Source: JANXQG01 sp963824275
GTDB taxonomy: Bacteria > Planctomycetota > Planctomycetia > Pirellulales > Thermoguttaceae
Length of the DNA stretch: 64,000 nucleotides
Reading direction: 5' to 3'
NCBI GenBank assembly: GCA_963824275.1
Contig: CAWGOT010000003.1
Span: forward strand, 1,860,001 to 1,924,000
Shown here: positions 21,608 through 29,240 of the stretch, piece after piece
Layout of the letters: each line of letters opens with the position of its first letter
How positions within the stretch are numbered: position 1 is the first letter of the stretch
The notes under the pieces: model-generated
Database searches by the model: none
What the model saw: the letters and a program-made list of their open reading frames with translations, nothing else
What the model was told of the DNA's origin: nothing
Position numbers and translations under genes: made by a program

Positions 21608-21641
21608 GAGCCGTATGAGGTAGTTCTTCACGTACAGGATC
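21608..21641 (+). ncRNA. Group II intron domain V (fragment intron)
   Basis: A 34-nt hairpin starting GAGCCGTATGAGG and closing CACGTACAGGATC, seven bases after the RT-fragment frame ends. It matches the shape of bacterial group II domain V, with some pairs disturbed relative to the intact copy at 22985-23018. Confidence 0.6.
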
Positions 21642-21679
21642 CGCGGGGGGCCGCTCGCAAGGGCGGTCCCTACCGCGAC

Positions 21680-21716
21680 CTTTAACTGCTAACTGCGGAG
21701 CAGTTAGCAGTTAAAG
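21680..21716. repeat. Perfect 17-bp hairpin with 3-nt loop
   Basis: CTTTAACTGCTAACTGC (21680-21696) is followed by GGA and its exact reverse complement (21700-21716). It sits directly after the group II intron fragment. There is no T-tract, so a simple intrinsic terminator is doubtful. The bases to 21873 show no gene. Confidence 0.85.
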
Positions 21717-21873
21717 TCTGACCCTGCTCTCCCCCCGTGATAGATGGCGTCCGGAAAGTCGATACGGGGATGTCGAGGCATATCCACTCACAATAGCACC
21801 GTTCCTGCGCACCCGCAAGGGCTGAAAACTTAAATTTCAAAGCCTGACCTTGCGCCATGGAAACTTGGAAGAG

Positions 21874-22250
21874 GAGGAAGAGATGTAGAAAGCATTTTGG
21901 AAACCTTTTATCGGAACCCTACGGGTAGTCAAGCCCGTCCGGCAGAGCTTGGCCAGCAGCCGGAAGCGAGTCTTGTGTCGCGGTGGGAGGACCCATCCGG
22001 CAAAGCGTAGACAGCCAGTGCCAAAGCCGTGTCATTGAGCCTCGAAAATTCATCGCGGTAGCCTTCCTTGTGGTCAGAATGGGGGCCGTGCCGCCGCATC
22101 GCAAAGGCCTGATGCGGTCGGTCCGCCGGGGTCGTAGAGCAGGGCAAAGACACAATCGGGGTTCCCCAGGAACATGGGAGATCCTGCCGTCTCCACAAGC
22201 ACCAATCCCGGCCGGAGAGACCGGGTAACCAACTCCTGGCCCGTCGGGGA
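21874..22250 (+). repeat. 377-bp inverted repeat, copy A (group II intron 5' sequence)
   Basis: This is the reverse complement of 24571-24947 with equal length and only one difference noticed in the parts compared (AGTC against AATC). Copy B is the leader of the intact intron on the minus strand, so copy A is a detached piece of the same intron in the opposite orientation. It ends abruptly at TCGGGGA and passes straight into the gene fragment that follows. Confidence 0.85.
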
Positions 22251-22929
22251 AATCAGTTTCTTTGAGTGCGCCCGGGTCAGCCAGGAGAAGTATACTGGCG
22301 CCAGGGATTTTTTCGACCTCATGAGATCCATAAATGTGGATTTCCTGTGTGCAGCAAAGATGCATCCCGAGCCCAACCCTCAAGGAATAATGAACAAAGA
22401 TGGAAATCTCTTGATCCCAATGGGGATGGCTAATGAATCGCTGGAACCGGAGATTCAACGTGCGAACTTTCCCGGAAAAGGAACCGCGACATATTCGTTC
22501 TTACAACGAACTCGGAGCTTCACCATCGCGCAGAACCTCTCGCTTCTCGAGGACAAGTCACAAAGCAATATATACGCGTCACGCCAATTGGCCTTTGCGC
22601 AGCAGCTTTATGACGTCTTTCGTCCGCGGTACGGATGGATTGACGAACTAGGCGAAAATGCTCCTGGAGGACGCACGATCTCTGAGAGAAAACTGAAGTA
22701 TATTTTTTGGGCTAACTTCTTTGGGCCCGACTACGTAGGCAAGTATGGTTCTAGCTTTCTCAAGAACGCTCCCGGCTGGAAGAAAGGAGATCTTACAGAT
22801 GGCGGTTTTCTGTTTGTGGTGACGAAGCAGTATTGGGATTGGGTACAGGCAAAGCCGCCCTCCGTCTTGGAGTATTTCAAGAACAGCGTTCCGGAGATAG
22901 AGTTTTTCCGAGCGAGGCAAGGAGGTTAG
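22251..22929 (+). pseudogene. AT-richer gene fragment, possibly immunity-like, 5' end replaced by intron sequence
   Basis: About 225 residues of clear coding sense, from SFFECARVSQEKYTGARD to ARQGG and a TAG at 22929. The open frame extends upstream into intron copy A, so the true start has been lost; no ATG with a good ribosome site lies near the junction. The C-terminal part, YIFWANFFGPDYVGKYG then LTDGGFLFVVTKQYWDW, recalls the W-N-F-x-G-P-x-x-V signature of some bacterial immunity proteins (Imm52/DUF3396-like), a weak inference. Base composition is visibly more AT-rich than both flanks, suggesting transfer. The intact intron ends about 10 bp after the stop on the opposite strand. Confidence 0.5.
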
Positions 22930-22984
22930 TTGGGGGCCGATCAGGCCGGGTGGCCCCGGGTGATTGCTCACCCGGGGCTCCCAC

Positions 22985-23018
22985 AGACCCGTACGTGCAG
23001 AACTACCGCATACGGTTC
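22985..23018 (-). ncRNA. Group II intron domain V
   Basis: A 34-nt hairpin reading GAACCGTATGCGG, a TAGTTCT bulge region, then GCACGTACGGGTC, directly downstream of the RT stop. This is the catalytic domain of the intron RNA and is better paired than the copy at 21608. Confidence 0.75.
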
Positions 23019-23019
23019 C

Positions 23020-24375
23020 TCAAGTAACCCCTTTGCTTCGCACACGGCACACGGAATGCAAGGCAATCGGTGGCGGCAGCGCCCAGCGCTGCTCGAATTG
23101 CAGGAACTTGGCCCAGGTGGGCCGGTTCCCGCCACGTCGACGACCAAGCCATTCCCACCAGACGCGCTGCACCGCCTGCCGAAACCGGGCTAGCGCAATG
23201 CTGTTGCCCGTGATCCCATAGTAGGCAAAATGCCCGCGTAGCTTCTGGCTGAGTGTCTGGTGTTGCTCGGCAATCGGATGGTGCCGGTGGATGCGGCACC
23301 ATTGGGCAATCCTGGTGACTGCCCGCGTAAAGCGGCTCGGGGCCGTCTTGCGTTTGACCACCCAGTTTCCCTTGCGGGAACGCGCCCAGTAATGGCTGAA
23401 ACCCAGCAGATCGAACGTTCCTGGCGACTCCGCCTGGGGCTGGCGCTTGCGGGCCGGCCGCGATGGCGGACGCTGGAACTGTATCAGCCGAGTCTTTTCC
23501 GGATGGACCGTCAGACCGTACTTGCCGAATCGCTTCGGCAACACGTCCCACACACGCCGCGCATCGTCCTCTCGGGTAAACCCGATGACGAAGTCGTCGG
23601 CGTAACGGACCACAAACGCACGGCCCTTGAGGCGCGGCTTTACCTCCCGCTCGATCCATTCATCCAGCACATAGTGCAGGTAGACGTTGGCGAGCGCGGG
23701 GGAAATCACCTCGCCCTGCGGGCTTCCGGCCTCCGGGTACGAAATCGCCCCGTCTTCCATCACGCCCGCGTTGAGCCACTTGCCGATCAACCGCAGCACC
23801 ACCCCGTCGCGAACCCTCTGCTGAAGAAGCGCTCGCAGGTGGCTATGACACAAAGTGTCAAAAAACTTTCGAATGTCCACCTCCAAGATCCAGCCACCGC
23901 CGCTCTGCATCGTCTGCTCCCAGAGGCTCTGTAGCGCCTGGTGGGCCGATCGCCCGGGCCGAAACCCGTAGGAACAGTTATGAAAGTCCTGTTCGTAGAT
24001 CGGCTCGATCAGCGTCACGACCGCCCGCTGGAGGATCTTATCCTCCAGGGTCGGAATCCCGATTGGGCGAGTGTCGCCACCCGTGCCTTTCGGGATGTAC
24101 GTGCGTCGCACGGGCGGTGCGCGGTACGTGCCGGACTTGGCGCGTTCCAAGAGCGACCGAAGGTTTCCCTCCAAGTCCTTCTCGTAGTCCGCAGCCGTTT
24201 GCCCGTCCACGCCCACCGCTCCATCCTTGCGCGTACGCCGATATGCCTCGTGCAGCCAAGACAGGTCGAGGTATTGGTTCAGCGAAGTGAACGCCATCTG
24301 CGGGGACTGCTTCGCCAGCCCCGCTATCCGTTGTTGTCTCGTTGACACGCTCTCGAAGTCCGGTGCCTTCGTCAT
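23020..24375 (-). CDS. ltrA: Group II intron-encoded reverse transcriptase/maturase
   Basis: About 451 residues, frame intact. RT blocks can be followed in order: AVGVDGQT near residue 40, GTGGDTRPIGIPTLEDKI, SYGFRPGRSAHQAL, ILEVDIRKFFD, GSPQGEVISPALANVYLH, the catalytic RYADDFVIGF, HPEKTRLIQF and FDLLGFSHYW. A maturase-like end (FAYYGITGN; RFRQAVQRVWWEWLG) follows, with no HNH endonuclease domain. The protein helps its intron RNA splice and copies it into DNA. The ATG at 24375 follows GGAGGGAAAC; the TTG four codons upstream is less likely. Confidence 0.93.
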   Translation of the reverse strand: MTKAPDFESVSTRQQRIAGLAKQSPQMAFTSLNQYLDLSWLHEAYRRTRKDGAVGVDGQTAADYEKDLEGNLRSLLERAKSGTYRAPPVRRTYIPKGTGGDTRPIGIPTLEDKILQRAVVTLIEPIYEQDFHNCSYGFRPGRSAHQALQSLWEQTMQSGGGWILEVDIRKFFDTLCHSHLRALLQQRVRDGVVLRLIGKWLNAGVMEDGAISYPEAGSPQGEVISPALANVYLHYVLDEWIEREVKPRLKGRAFVVRYADDFVIGFTREDDARRVWDVLPKRFGKYGLTVHPEKTRLIQFQRPPSRPARKRQPQAESPGTFDLLGFSHYWARSRKGNWVVKRKTAPSRFTRAVTRIAQWCRIHRHHPIAEQHQTLSQKLRGHFAYYGITGNSIALARFRQAVQRVWWEWLGRRRGGNRPTWAKFLQFEQRWALPPPIALHSVCRVRSKGVT

Positions 24376-24570
24376 GTTTCCCTCCAACGGTGTGGTTACC
24401 TGACGCCTCGCTTCCCTCCCCCGGGTCCTCGATGGGTCGAGTTCCCCGGCTTCCGCGGTACTATCAAGGCGCTACGACTTCCTGCCGCCCGTTTCGCCGC
24501 ACTTCGTTTTCCTTCGTTTGGCGATACCACGGGAGGCCTCCGGTTTGTTCGCTCCCGCCGAGCCGGGTGC

Positions 24571-24947
24571 TCCCCGACGGGCCAGGAGTTGGTTACCCGG
24601 TCTCTCCGGCCGGGATTGGTGCTTGTGGAGACGGCAGGATCTCCCATGTTCCTGGGGAACCCCGATTGTGTCTTTGCCCTGCTCTACGACCCCGGCGGAC
24701 CGACCGCATCAGGCCTTTGCGATGCGGCGGCACGGCCCCCATTCTGACCACAAGGAAGGCTACCGCGATGAATTTTCGAGGCTCAATGACACGGCTTTGG
24801 CACTGGCTGTCTACGCTTTGCCGGATGGGTCCTCCCACCGCGACACAAGACTCGCTTCCGGCTGCTGGCCAAGCTCTGCCGGACGGGCTTGATTACCCGT
24901 AGGGTTCCGATAAAAGGTTTCCAAAATGCTTTCTACATCTCTTCCTC
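24571..24947 (-). repeat. 377-bp inverted repeat, copy B (native intron leader)
   Basis: Partner of 21874-22250. Here the sequence continues without break into the RT leader (GCACCCGGCTCGGCGGGAGC on the minus strand), so this is the original arrangement and copy A the displaced one. Confidence 0.85.
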
Positions 24948-25324
24948 AGCCGCCGACCCCTGGTACGCGCCCCGCTTCCGTTGCTATGCTGAACTTGTCT
25001 CATGGGAGGTGATGACTCCCTTGGGGCCGCCCGGGGAGGATCGCTTTATCCTCCTCGGGCACTCTGCCCTTAATGCATTGTCCCTCTCCGTCGCCATCGG
25101 GCTACAGCCCTCGGCACATCCCGCGGAAGGCGTACAGAGAAACGCGGAAAGACAGACGCAATGCCGCAAACAGCGCAGGCTGTAACGAGCGAAGGAAACA
25201 GGGAAGAAGACGCAGCAGAAATGTTCTGGACTTGAAGGAAACGCGGGAAGGAGACTGCGAGAACCAAAACACAGGCGTCAAGAACACGCGACAAGGAAAA
25301 TCAACGAAGGATCACGCCCGAAGG
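24948..25324. other. Gene-free stretch beside the intron
   Basis: No supported gene or RNA. The plus strand from about 25090 to 25310 is purine-rich with frequent short stops. It may include the 5' exon side of the intron insertion. Confidence 0.4.
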
Positions 25325-25386
25325 AGACTCACGTAGCGAGGGCGGTCTCCAGCCCGAAGTCGATGGCCTTTTTCAGCCCGCCGCCA

Positions 25387-25479
25387 CTCAGTGCCAATGT
25401 ATTCATGGTTGAACCGCTGTGCCTCCTGATTGGTAAGCTGCATGATCTTCCGGGCACGATCAGTAAACCGCTCGTACAT
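25387..25479 (-). pseudogene. clpC: 5' fragment of clpC (Clp N domain)
   Basis: The first 31 codons read MYERFTDRARKIMQLTNQEA then QRFNHEYIGTE, an unmistakable ClpC N-terminal start, with AAAGGGGA before the ATG. After GTE the expected HILLGLV is missing and unrelated sequence follows, so the roughly 800 remaining codons are absent. It overlaps the 3' end of the phosphatase gene by 20 bp, perhaps an original neighbour arrangement. Confidence 0.8.
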
Positions 25480-25912
25480 CGCATTCCCCTTTACTGCAAG
25501 GCTCGACACGTCCGCTGAAGCACTCCCACAAATGGGGCGAAACATCGTGGGGATGCCCCGCCACGACCTGCTTCAACTTCTCGTCGGGACTTCCGCCTTT
25601 AACGATGGACAAGGCAGCGGCCACGACGGCGGGCGAGCGGCTCATCCCCGCCCCGCAATAAACCAGAGTGGGGAATTGCTTCTTCTGCAAGAACACCACG
25701 GTCTGAATCGCCACGTCGAGAACGCCCTCGTCGTCCTGCGGCCCGTCCACAAGCGGGAAATGGCAATAGATCATGCTGCGGGGCAAGTTGGGCGACGGTT
25801 CTTCCGCCGCGAGGTTGATGACGGCGGCCACGCCCGCACGCAGCAGACTTCCCGCGTCACGGCCGTCGCCCGCGTTGCCGATCCAGAGTTGATTTGGAAG
25901 GATTTCACGCAT
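25460..25912 (-). CDS. Dual-specificity-type protein phosphatase
   Basis: 150 residues. The P-loop is YCGAGMSRSPAVVAAAL, matching CxxGxSRS of cysteine phosphatases with tyrosine instead of the usual histidine before the cysteine. The general-acid loop is probably PLVDGPQDDEG. ILPNQLWIGNAGDG near the start is typical of small DSP domains. It likely removes phosphate from proteins or small molecules by a cysteinyl-phosphate intermediate. The end (CSKGECDVRAVY) runs into the clpC leader, so the C-terminus may be altered. Confidence 0.75.
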   Translation of the reverse strand: MREILPNQLWIGNAGDGRDAGSLLRAGVAAVINLAAEEPSPNLPRSMIYCHFPLVDGPQDDEGVLDVAIQTVVFLQKKQFPTLVYCGAGMSRSPAVVAAALSIVKGGSPDEKLKQVVAGHPHDVSPHLWECFSGRVEPCSKGECDVRAVY

Positions 25913-26018
25913 GGGTCATCGAAAAACATAGTAGGATTCGACCAGTCGCATGCCGTGGCCTTCGTCGGGCATCGTCAGGTCCTCCCGCCCGCGCTTTCCC
26001 GTAATTGCCGCGCTCTTG

Positions 26019-26333
26019 CTATCGGCGATGCCGCCAATATCCGGGTCGCCGTTTGGCGTGTGCAATCGCAATCACGACGATCTCGTTCGCCTCAGCAGCC
26101 TCTCCGGGCCGGCTGTAATAGACTACGGAAAACGGGTATCGCCTTAATGCGCAATAGCGACAGCCGGCATAGGTTTTCGGAAACCGCTCCGGATCGGCGG
26201 CAATCTTCGCCAGGGTTGCGTCGATTTCGGACGCAAACCCAATCGCGGCGCCGGGACTTCGCTTCGCATACCAATCGAAGGCATCGTCAAAATCCTCGCC
26301 AGCCCCTTCGTCAAATTCAATTGCGTGTGCCAT
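26019..26333 (-). CDS. RelE/ParE-type toxin
   Basis: 104 residues from the ATG at 26333. It has family blocks EDFDDAFDWYAKRSPGAA, FASEIDATLAKIAADPERFP and a basic RRYPFSVVYYSRPG strand, then IVVIAIAHAKRRPGYW, the common end of this toxin group. Such toxins cut mRNA at the ribosome or inhibit gyrase. It overlaps its antitoxin gene by 17 bp, so the two are coupled. A 52-codon upstream extension is a shadow. Confidence 0.85.
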   Translation of the reverse strand: MAHAIEFDEGAGEDFDDAFDWYAKRSPGAAIGFASEIDATLAKIAADPERFPKTYAGCRYCALRRYPFSVVYYSRPGEAAEANEIVVIAIAHAKRRPGYWRHRR

Positions 26334-26559
26334 AACCGATCCGAGCCAGCGCCTCGTCGCGTATCGTCGTCCACGGCACCGTCTTGGCAGACCCGGCGCG
26401 AATGGCCGCCACGCGCCGCTCCAACTCCGGCGCCCAGTCTTCGTGAAACGGCAGCGCCGCTTCCTCAGGAACCAAATCCCACAAGGCATCGATCAGGCGC
26501 AACTGATCGTCGCTCGAAAGTTGCCTCGCCCCGTTAAGCACAGAATCGAAATCCAACAT
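26317..26559 (-). CDS. Addiction-module antitoxin (TIGR02574-type)
   Basis: 80 residues, DFDSVLNGARQLSSDDQLRL then IDALWDLVPEEAALPFHEDW and ERRVAAIRAG, the conserved layout of the putative addiction module component family that pairs with RelE/ParE toxins. TTAGGAGGAC stands before the ATG at 26559. The antitoxin comes first and overlaps the toxin, the normal order for tight stoichiometry. Confidence 0.85.
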   Translation of the reverse strand: MLDFDSVLNGARQLSSDDQLRLIDALWDLVPEEAALPFHEDWAPELERRVAAIRAGSAKTVPWTTIRDEALARIGYGTRN

Positions 26560-26631
26560 AGACTTTGTCCTCCTAAGAGTAAGTATACCACGGCGCGGAG
26601 AGCGATGATCAACCTGCTCTCGCACGGCTAC

Positions 26632-26960
26632 TCAGTGCTTCCTTCCCAGGAACGTTTCCACCCGCAAATCTTGTTCAACGACCCGTGCCATCACGGCCCC
26701 CGTATCCGCCGTGTGCAGCACGCGGCCGCGCTTCGCATAGATCGCCTCGACCTCCCGCGTGTCGTAACGATGGTCGGCGCTGATCACCGACCAGGTGGGC
26801 GTGCTCCAGGCGGAAAGCTGCTCGGGCATGCTCGTCGGGCTGCCGTGGTGCGGCACCAACAACATGTCGCAATGCAGCGGATTTTCGGCCATCACCTCGT
26901 TCAGGCCGGGCGATTGCAGGTCACTGATAGGAATTTTGATCCCGCGAAACGTCCCGGATC
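26632..26960 (-). pseudogene. 3' fragment of a ComEC/Rec2-like DNA-uptake protein (metallo-beta-lactamase part)
   Basis: About 105 codons in one frame: IPISDLQSPGLNEVMAENP, then CDMLLVPHHGSPTSMPEQL and VISADHRYDTREVEAIYAKR. DLQSPGL and PHHGS are typical of the C-terminal beta-lactamase-like domain of ComEC, which processes DNA during transformation. The membrane channel and the N-terminus are missing. Confidence 0.7.
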
Positions 26961-27240
26961 CTAACGTGGACGCTGATCGTTGTCAAGAATCCGCTGCAAA
27001 TTCACGCAAGACCCGCTCATTTCAGCGGGTACGGTACCATATCATTCGGAGGGTGGCGTCGCTAGCATGGCTTTGCCCGTCTTTGCCGCCGCGGCCGTCG
27101 CGGGTCTCAGCTTTGGATCGAGCGAAGGAGGCCATCACATGGGTGGTTACGGCTGGTTTTCGCGGTTTCTCAGCCGAGTATTGCGCGCACCGTCAGCGCA
27201 CCGGCGCGGTAGACGGTGAGAAAGCAGCCTGGAACGCGGG

Positions 27241-27570
27241 CTACAGGAAGTCCGGGTCGAGGATCAATTGCAGTTCGCACCCGGCGTCTGCCTGACGCTC
27301 AAGGCGTTCGGACTCAAGAAACTCGGGATCCATGACCAACTCCGGCTCGTCCGACGGTGGTCGCAATCCACGCGGCGGCGCACGGGCACCGGCCAGCGTG
27401 CGGATTGGCCCTTCCCACAAACCGCAATGGCGGAGAATCCGCTCGACGACGTCCTGCTGACCGCGCTCGATGAAACTGATGATCTTCATCGTCCCGCCAC
27501 ACTTGGGACATTCCAGCGGTGAAAAGCGGTTCCCCGCGCATTGCGCGAGGCCGCGGTGATGGAAGACCAT
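27241..27570 (-). pseudogene. IS91-family transposase C-terminal remnant
   Basis: FSPLECPKCGGTMKIISFIE, then VVERILRHCGLWEGP and CELQLILDPDFL at the stop match the C-terminal zinc-binding end of Y2-type (IS91/IS801-like) rolling-circle transposases. The catalytic region with the two tyrosines is absent. At its upper edge the sequence runs into a GTACTCATCACGCTCCG palindrome piece like the one inside the glycosyltransferase gene at 29717. Confidence 0.65.
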
Positions 27571-27792
27571 CACGGCGGAGCGTGATGAGTACGGTTGCCG
27601 GCACACTTTTCGATTTTTCTTGCGAATTCCGCCCTTCTGCCGATCGTCGCAACCCCTTGCTGGAAACCCACTTAGGGCAATCGTCCCCGCCCCGCCCGCG
27701 GCCCGCGGCAAAAACTCCGCTTCCCGCCACTTGACAACCATCCAAAACTATGGATAACTACGGTCTGATAGTGCGGTTCCTTCCGTCCCTGT

Positions 27793-27840
27793 TGGAGTTC
27801 CGGCTTTAGCCGGGAAATGCCGCCTAAAGGCGGAACTCCA
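27793..27840. repeat. 17-bp-arm palindrome
   Basis: TGGAGTTCCGGCTTTAG at 27793-27809 pairs with 27824-27840 with one mismatch. It lies 37 bp upstream of the HTH gene. Confidence 0.7.
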
Positions 27841-27877
27841 GCGCGAGACACTCCACCAAGCCCAAGGAGACCCAGCC

Positions 27878-28906
27878 ATGTGTTCCGTCAGCGAAAAACC
27901 GCCTGCCGACGACCTTCAACCGCAGCCCGGCCAAGCCGAGAGAGTGACCCCCGCGATGCTCGCCGCGCGGCGGCGGAAAGAGACCCTGCTCCCCGAGATC
28001 ACGCAACTGGCCCTGGAGGGCCACTCCAGCCAGGCCATCGCCGATAAGCTCGGCATGCCCAAACGGACCGTCAATTACTGGCTGCAGGAGGCCCGCCAGG
28101 AATGGATCGCCAGGGCGGCCCTGAGCGCGGCCGAGATGTTCGCCGCCGACCTGGCGCGGCTCGACGCCATCTACCGCGAGGCCATGCAGGCCTGGCGCAA
28201 CTCGCAATCCGAAATCGGCGTGCGACTCGTCCAGCACAGCCAAACCGGCGACGGCAAGTCGATCACGAAACGGTCGCTCCGCACCCAACCGCAACGGGGA
28301 AATGCCGCCTACCTCACCAGGGCCACGGCGGCCGTGATGGCCTCCTGGCGGCTCAAGGGCAAACCCGGACTGCCATCCATCGACGCCGATGCCGGCACCC
28401 TTCCCGCGGATGTGCCCAACGAGGATTTGGAAAACATGAGCGAAGATCAGCTCCGCGACTACCGTGCTCGGCTGTCTGCCACCATCGAGGCCATTGACGA
28501 GCTGGCCGATTTCCGTGCGCTCGACGCCGGCGACGATTCGCCGTCCGCCCCCGCGAGCTCGCGGCCCGGCCCTGAGGGCTTGCCGCCAGACACCGAAAGT
28601 CTGCCACCCGAATCCGGAAGTCTGCCGCCGGTCGCCGAAAGTTCGCCGCTGGACACCGAGAGTTCGTCCCCCGTCACCGAGAGTTCGTCACCGGCGCCGG
28701 AGGCTCTGCCACCCGCTACCGAGAGTTCAGCGCCGGAAGAGAATTCGGGCAAGTTCGGGCAAAGACCCGCCAGCCTCATTCGCACGCTGCTACAGATGGA
28801 GGTCGAGAGGAAGGAAAGTGAATTGCGCAAGTTGATGAAGGAAAGTGAATCGCGCAAGTTCGGGCAGAAACCACGCAGCGGGGCGGGAATAGAAGCTAGG
28901 AGTTAG
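27878..28906 (+). CDS. Helix-turn-helix protein with repetitive acidic/proline tail
   Basis: 342 residues. Residues 25-75 form a homeodomain-like HTH: LPEITQLALEGHSSQAIADK then LGMPKRTVNYWLQEARQEW, similar to small terminase or transposase DNA-binding domains. A helical stretch follows (LARLDAIYREAMQAWRNSQ). Residues 225-285 are degenerate repeats of ESLPPxT type, and the end carries SGKFGQRP and SRKFGQKP. A related but decayed gene lies at 48642-49366. There is no terminase large subunit nearby, so a phage origin is not shown. Function unknown beyond likely DNA binding. Confidence 0.7.
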   Translation: MCSVSEKPPADDLQPQPGQAERVTPAMLAARRRKETLLPEITQLALEGHSSQAIADKLGMPKRTVNYWLQEARQEWIARAALSAAEMFAADLARLDAIYREAMQAWRNSQSEIGVRLVQHSQTGDGKSITKRSLRTQPQRGNAAYLTRATAAVMASWRLKGKPGLPSIDADAGTLPADVPNEDLENMSEDQLRDYRARLSATIEAIDELADFRALDAGDDSPSAPASSRPGPEGLPPDTESLPPESGSLPPVAESSPLDTESSSPVTESSSPAPEALPPATESSAPEENSGKFGQRPASLIRTLLQMEVERKESELRKLMKESESRKFGQKPRSGAGIEARS

Positions 28907-29240
28907 AAGTTAGGAGTTAGAAGTTCGCAAAGACAGAAAAAATGGGCAAAGGAACTGATCCCCGATTTTCGAGCAAGTTCGGGCAAAAACCACCCGGCGG
29001 AAGGGACGAACGCCGGATTGGCACAACGAATTTCGGGCAAGTTCGGGCAAAAACCACCCATCGGTAGTGGAATAGAAGTTAGGAGCTAATGATTTGGACG
29101 AGGATCGGATTCGTACATTTCTCCATTCCCTTGGCGCACACGGCCGAGTATCATACGCACCTTATTTTGTCACCCTAGCGCAACCAAGGAGGGGCGAGCG
29201 GAGTTCGCCTGCTTCGGTCGTCGATTGGTGGGGCCGCCCA
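28907..29240. repeat. Gene-free stretch with direct repeats
   Basis: After the HTH stop there are short tandem copies of TAGGAGTTAGAAGT (28895-28935) and two more copies of AAGTTCGGGCAAAAACCACC (about 28975 and 29040). These are the same repeat that codes KFGQKP inside the gene, so the repeat array crosses the stop codon. No gene is seen before the glycosyltransferase. Confidence 0.6.

Larger units (their letters stand above)
21030..21679 (+). mobile_element. 5'-truncated group II intron fragment
   Basis: The fragment begins within the codons for the reverse-transcriptase ADD motif and runs through the maturase region, domain V and a short GC-rich hairpin (GGGGGGCCGCTCGCAAGGGC region) that may be domain VI. 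It is a different lineage from the intron at 22940-24947, because the protein sequences share only scattered positions. It lacks domains I-IV and the RT N-terminus, so it cannot splice or move by itself. Confidence 0.65.
22940..24947 (-). mobile_element. Group II intron with intact reverse transcriptase
   Basis: On the minus strand this contains a structured leader (24376-24947), an intact RT/maturase gene, a domain V hairpin at 22985-23018 and a GC-rich hairpin (GGGAGCCCCGGGTGAGCAAT) that fits domain VI. The exact ends are inferred. The right end is set by the limit of the inverted repeat and does not show an obvious GTGYG start; the left end is placed after the domain VI hairpin. Size, about 2.0 kb, is normal. 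It may still be mobile if domains I-IV are intact. Confidence 0.7.

Noticed and set aside
23020..24375. Reverse transcriptase as a retron or diversity-generating element
   Set aside because: The RT has the group II maturase layout and is followed directly by a domain V hairpin; no template/variable repeat pair or msr/msd-like RNA was seen.
26980..27219. Small plus-strand ORF of 79 residues
   Set aside because: A Gly/His-rich end is suggestive, but there is no ribosome site or recognisable motif between two pseudogenes; not supported.
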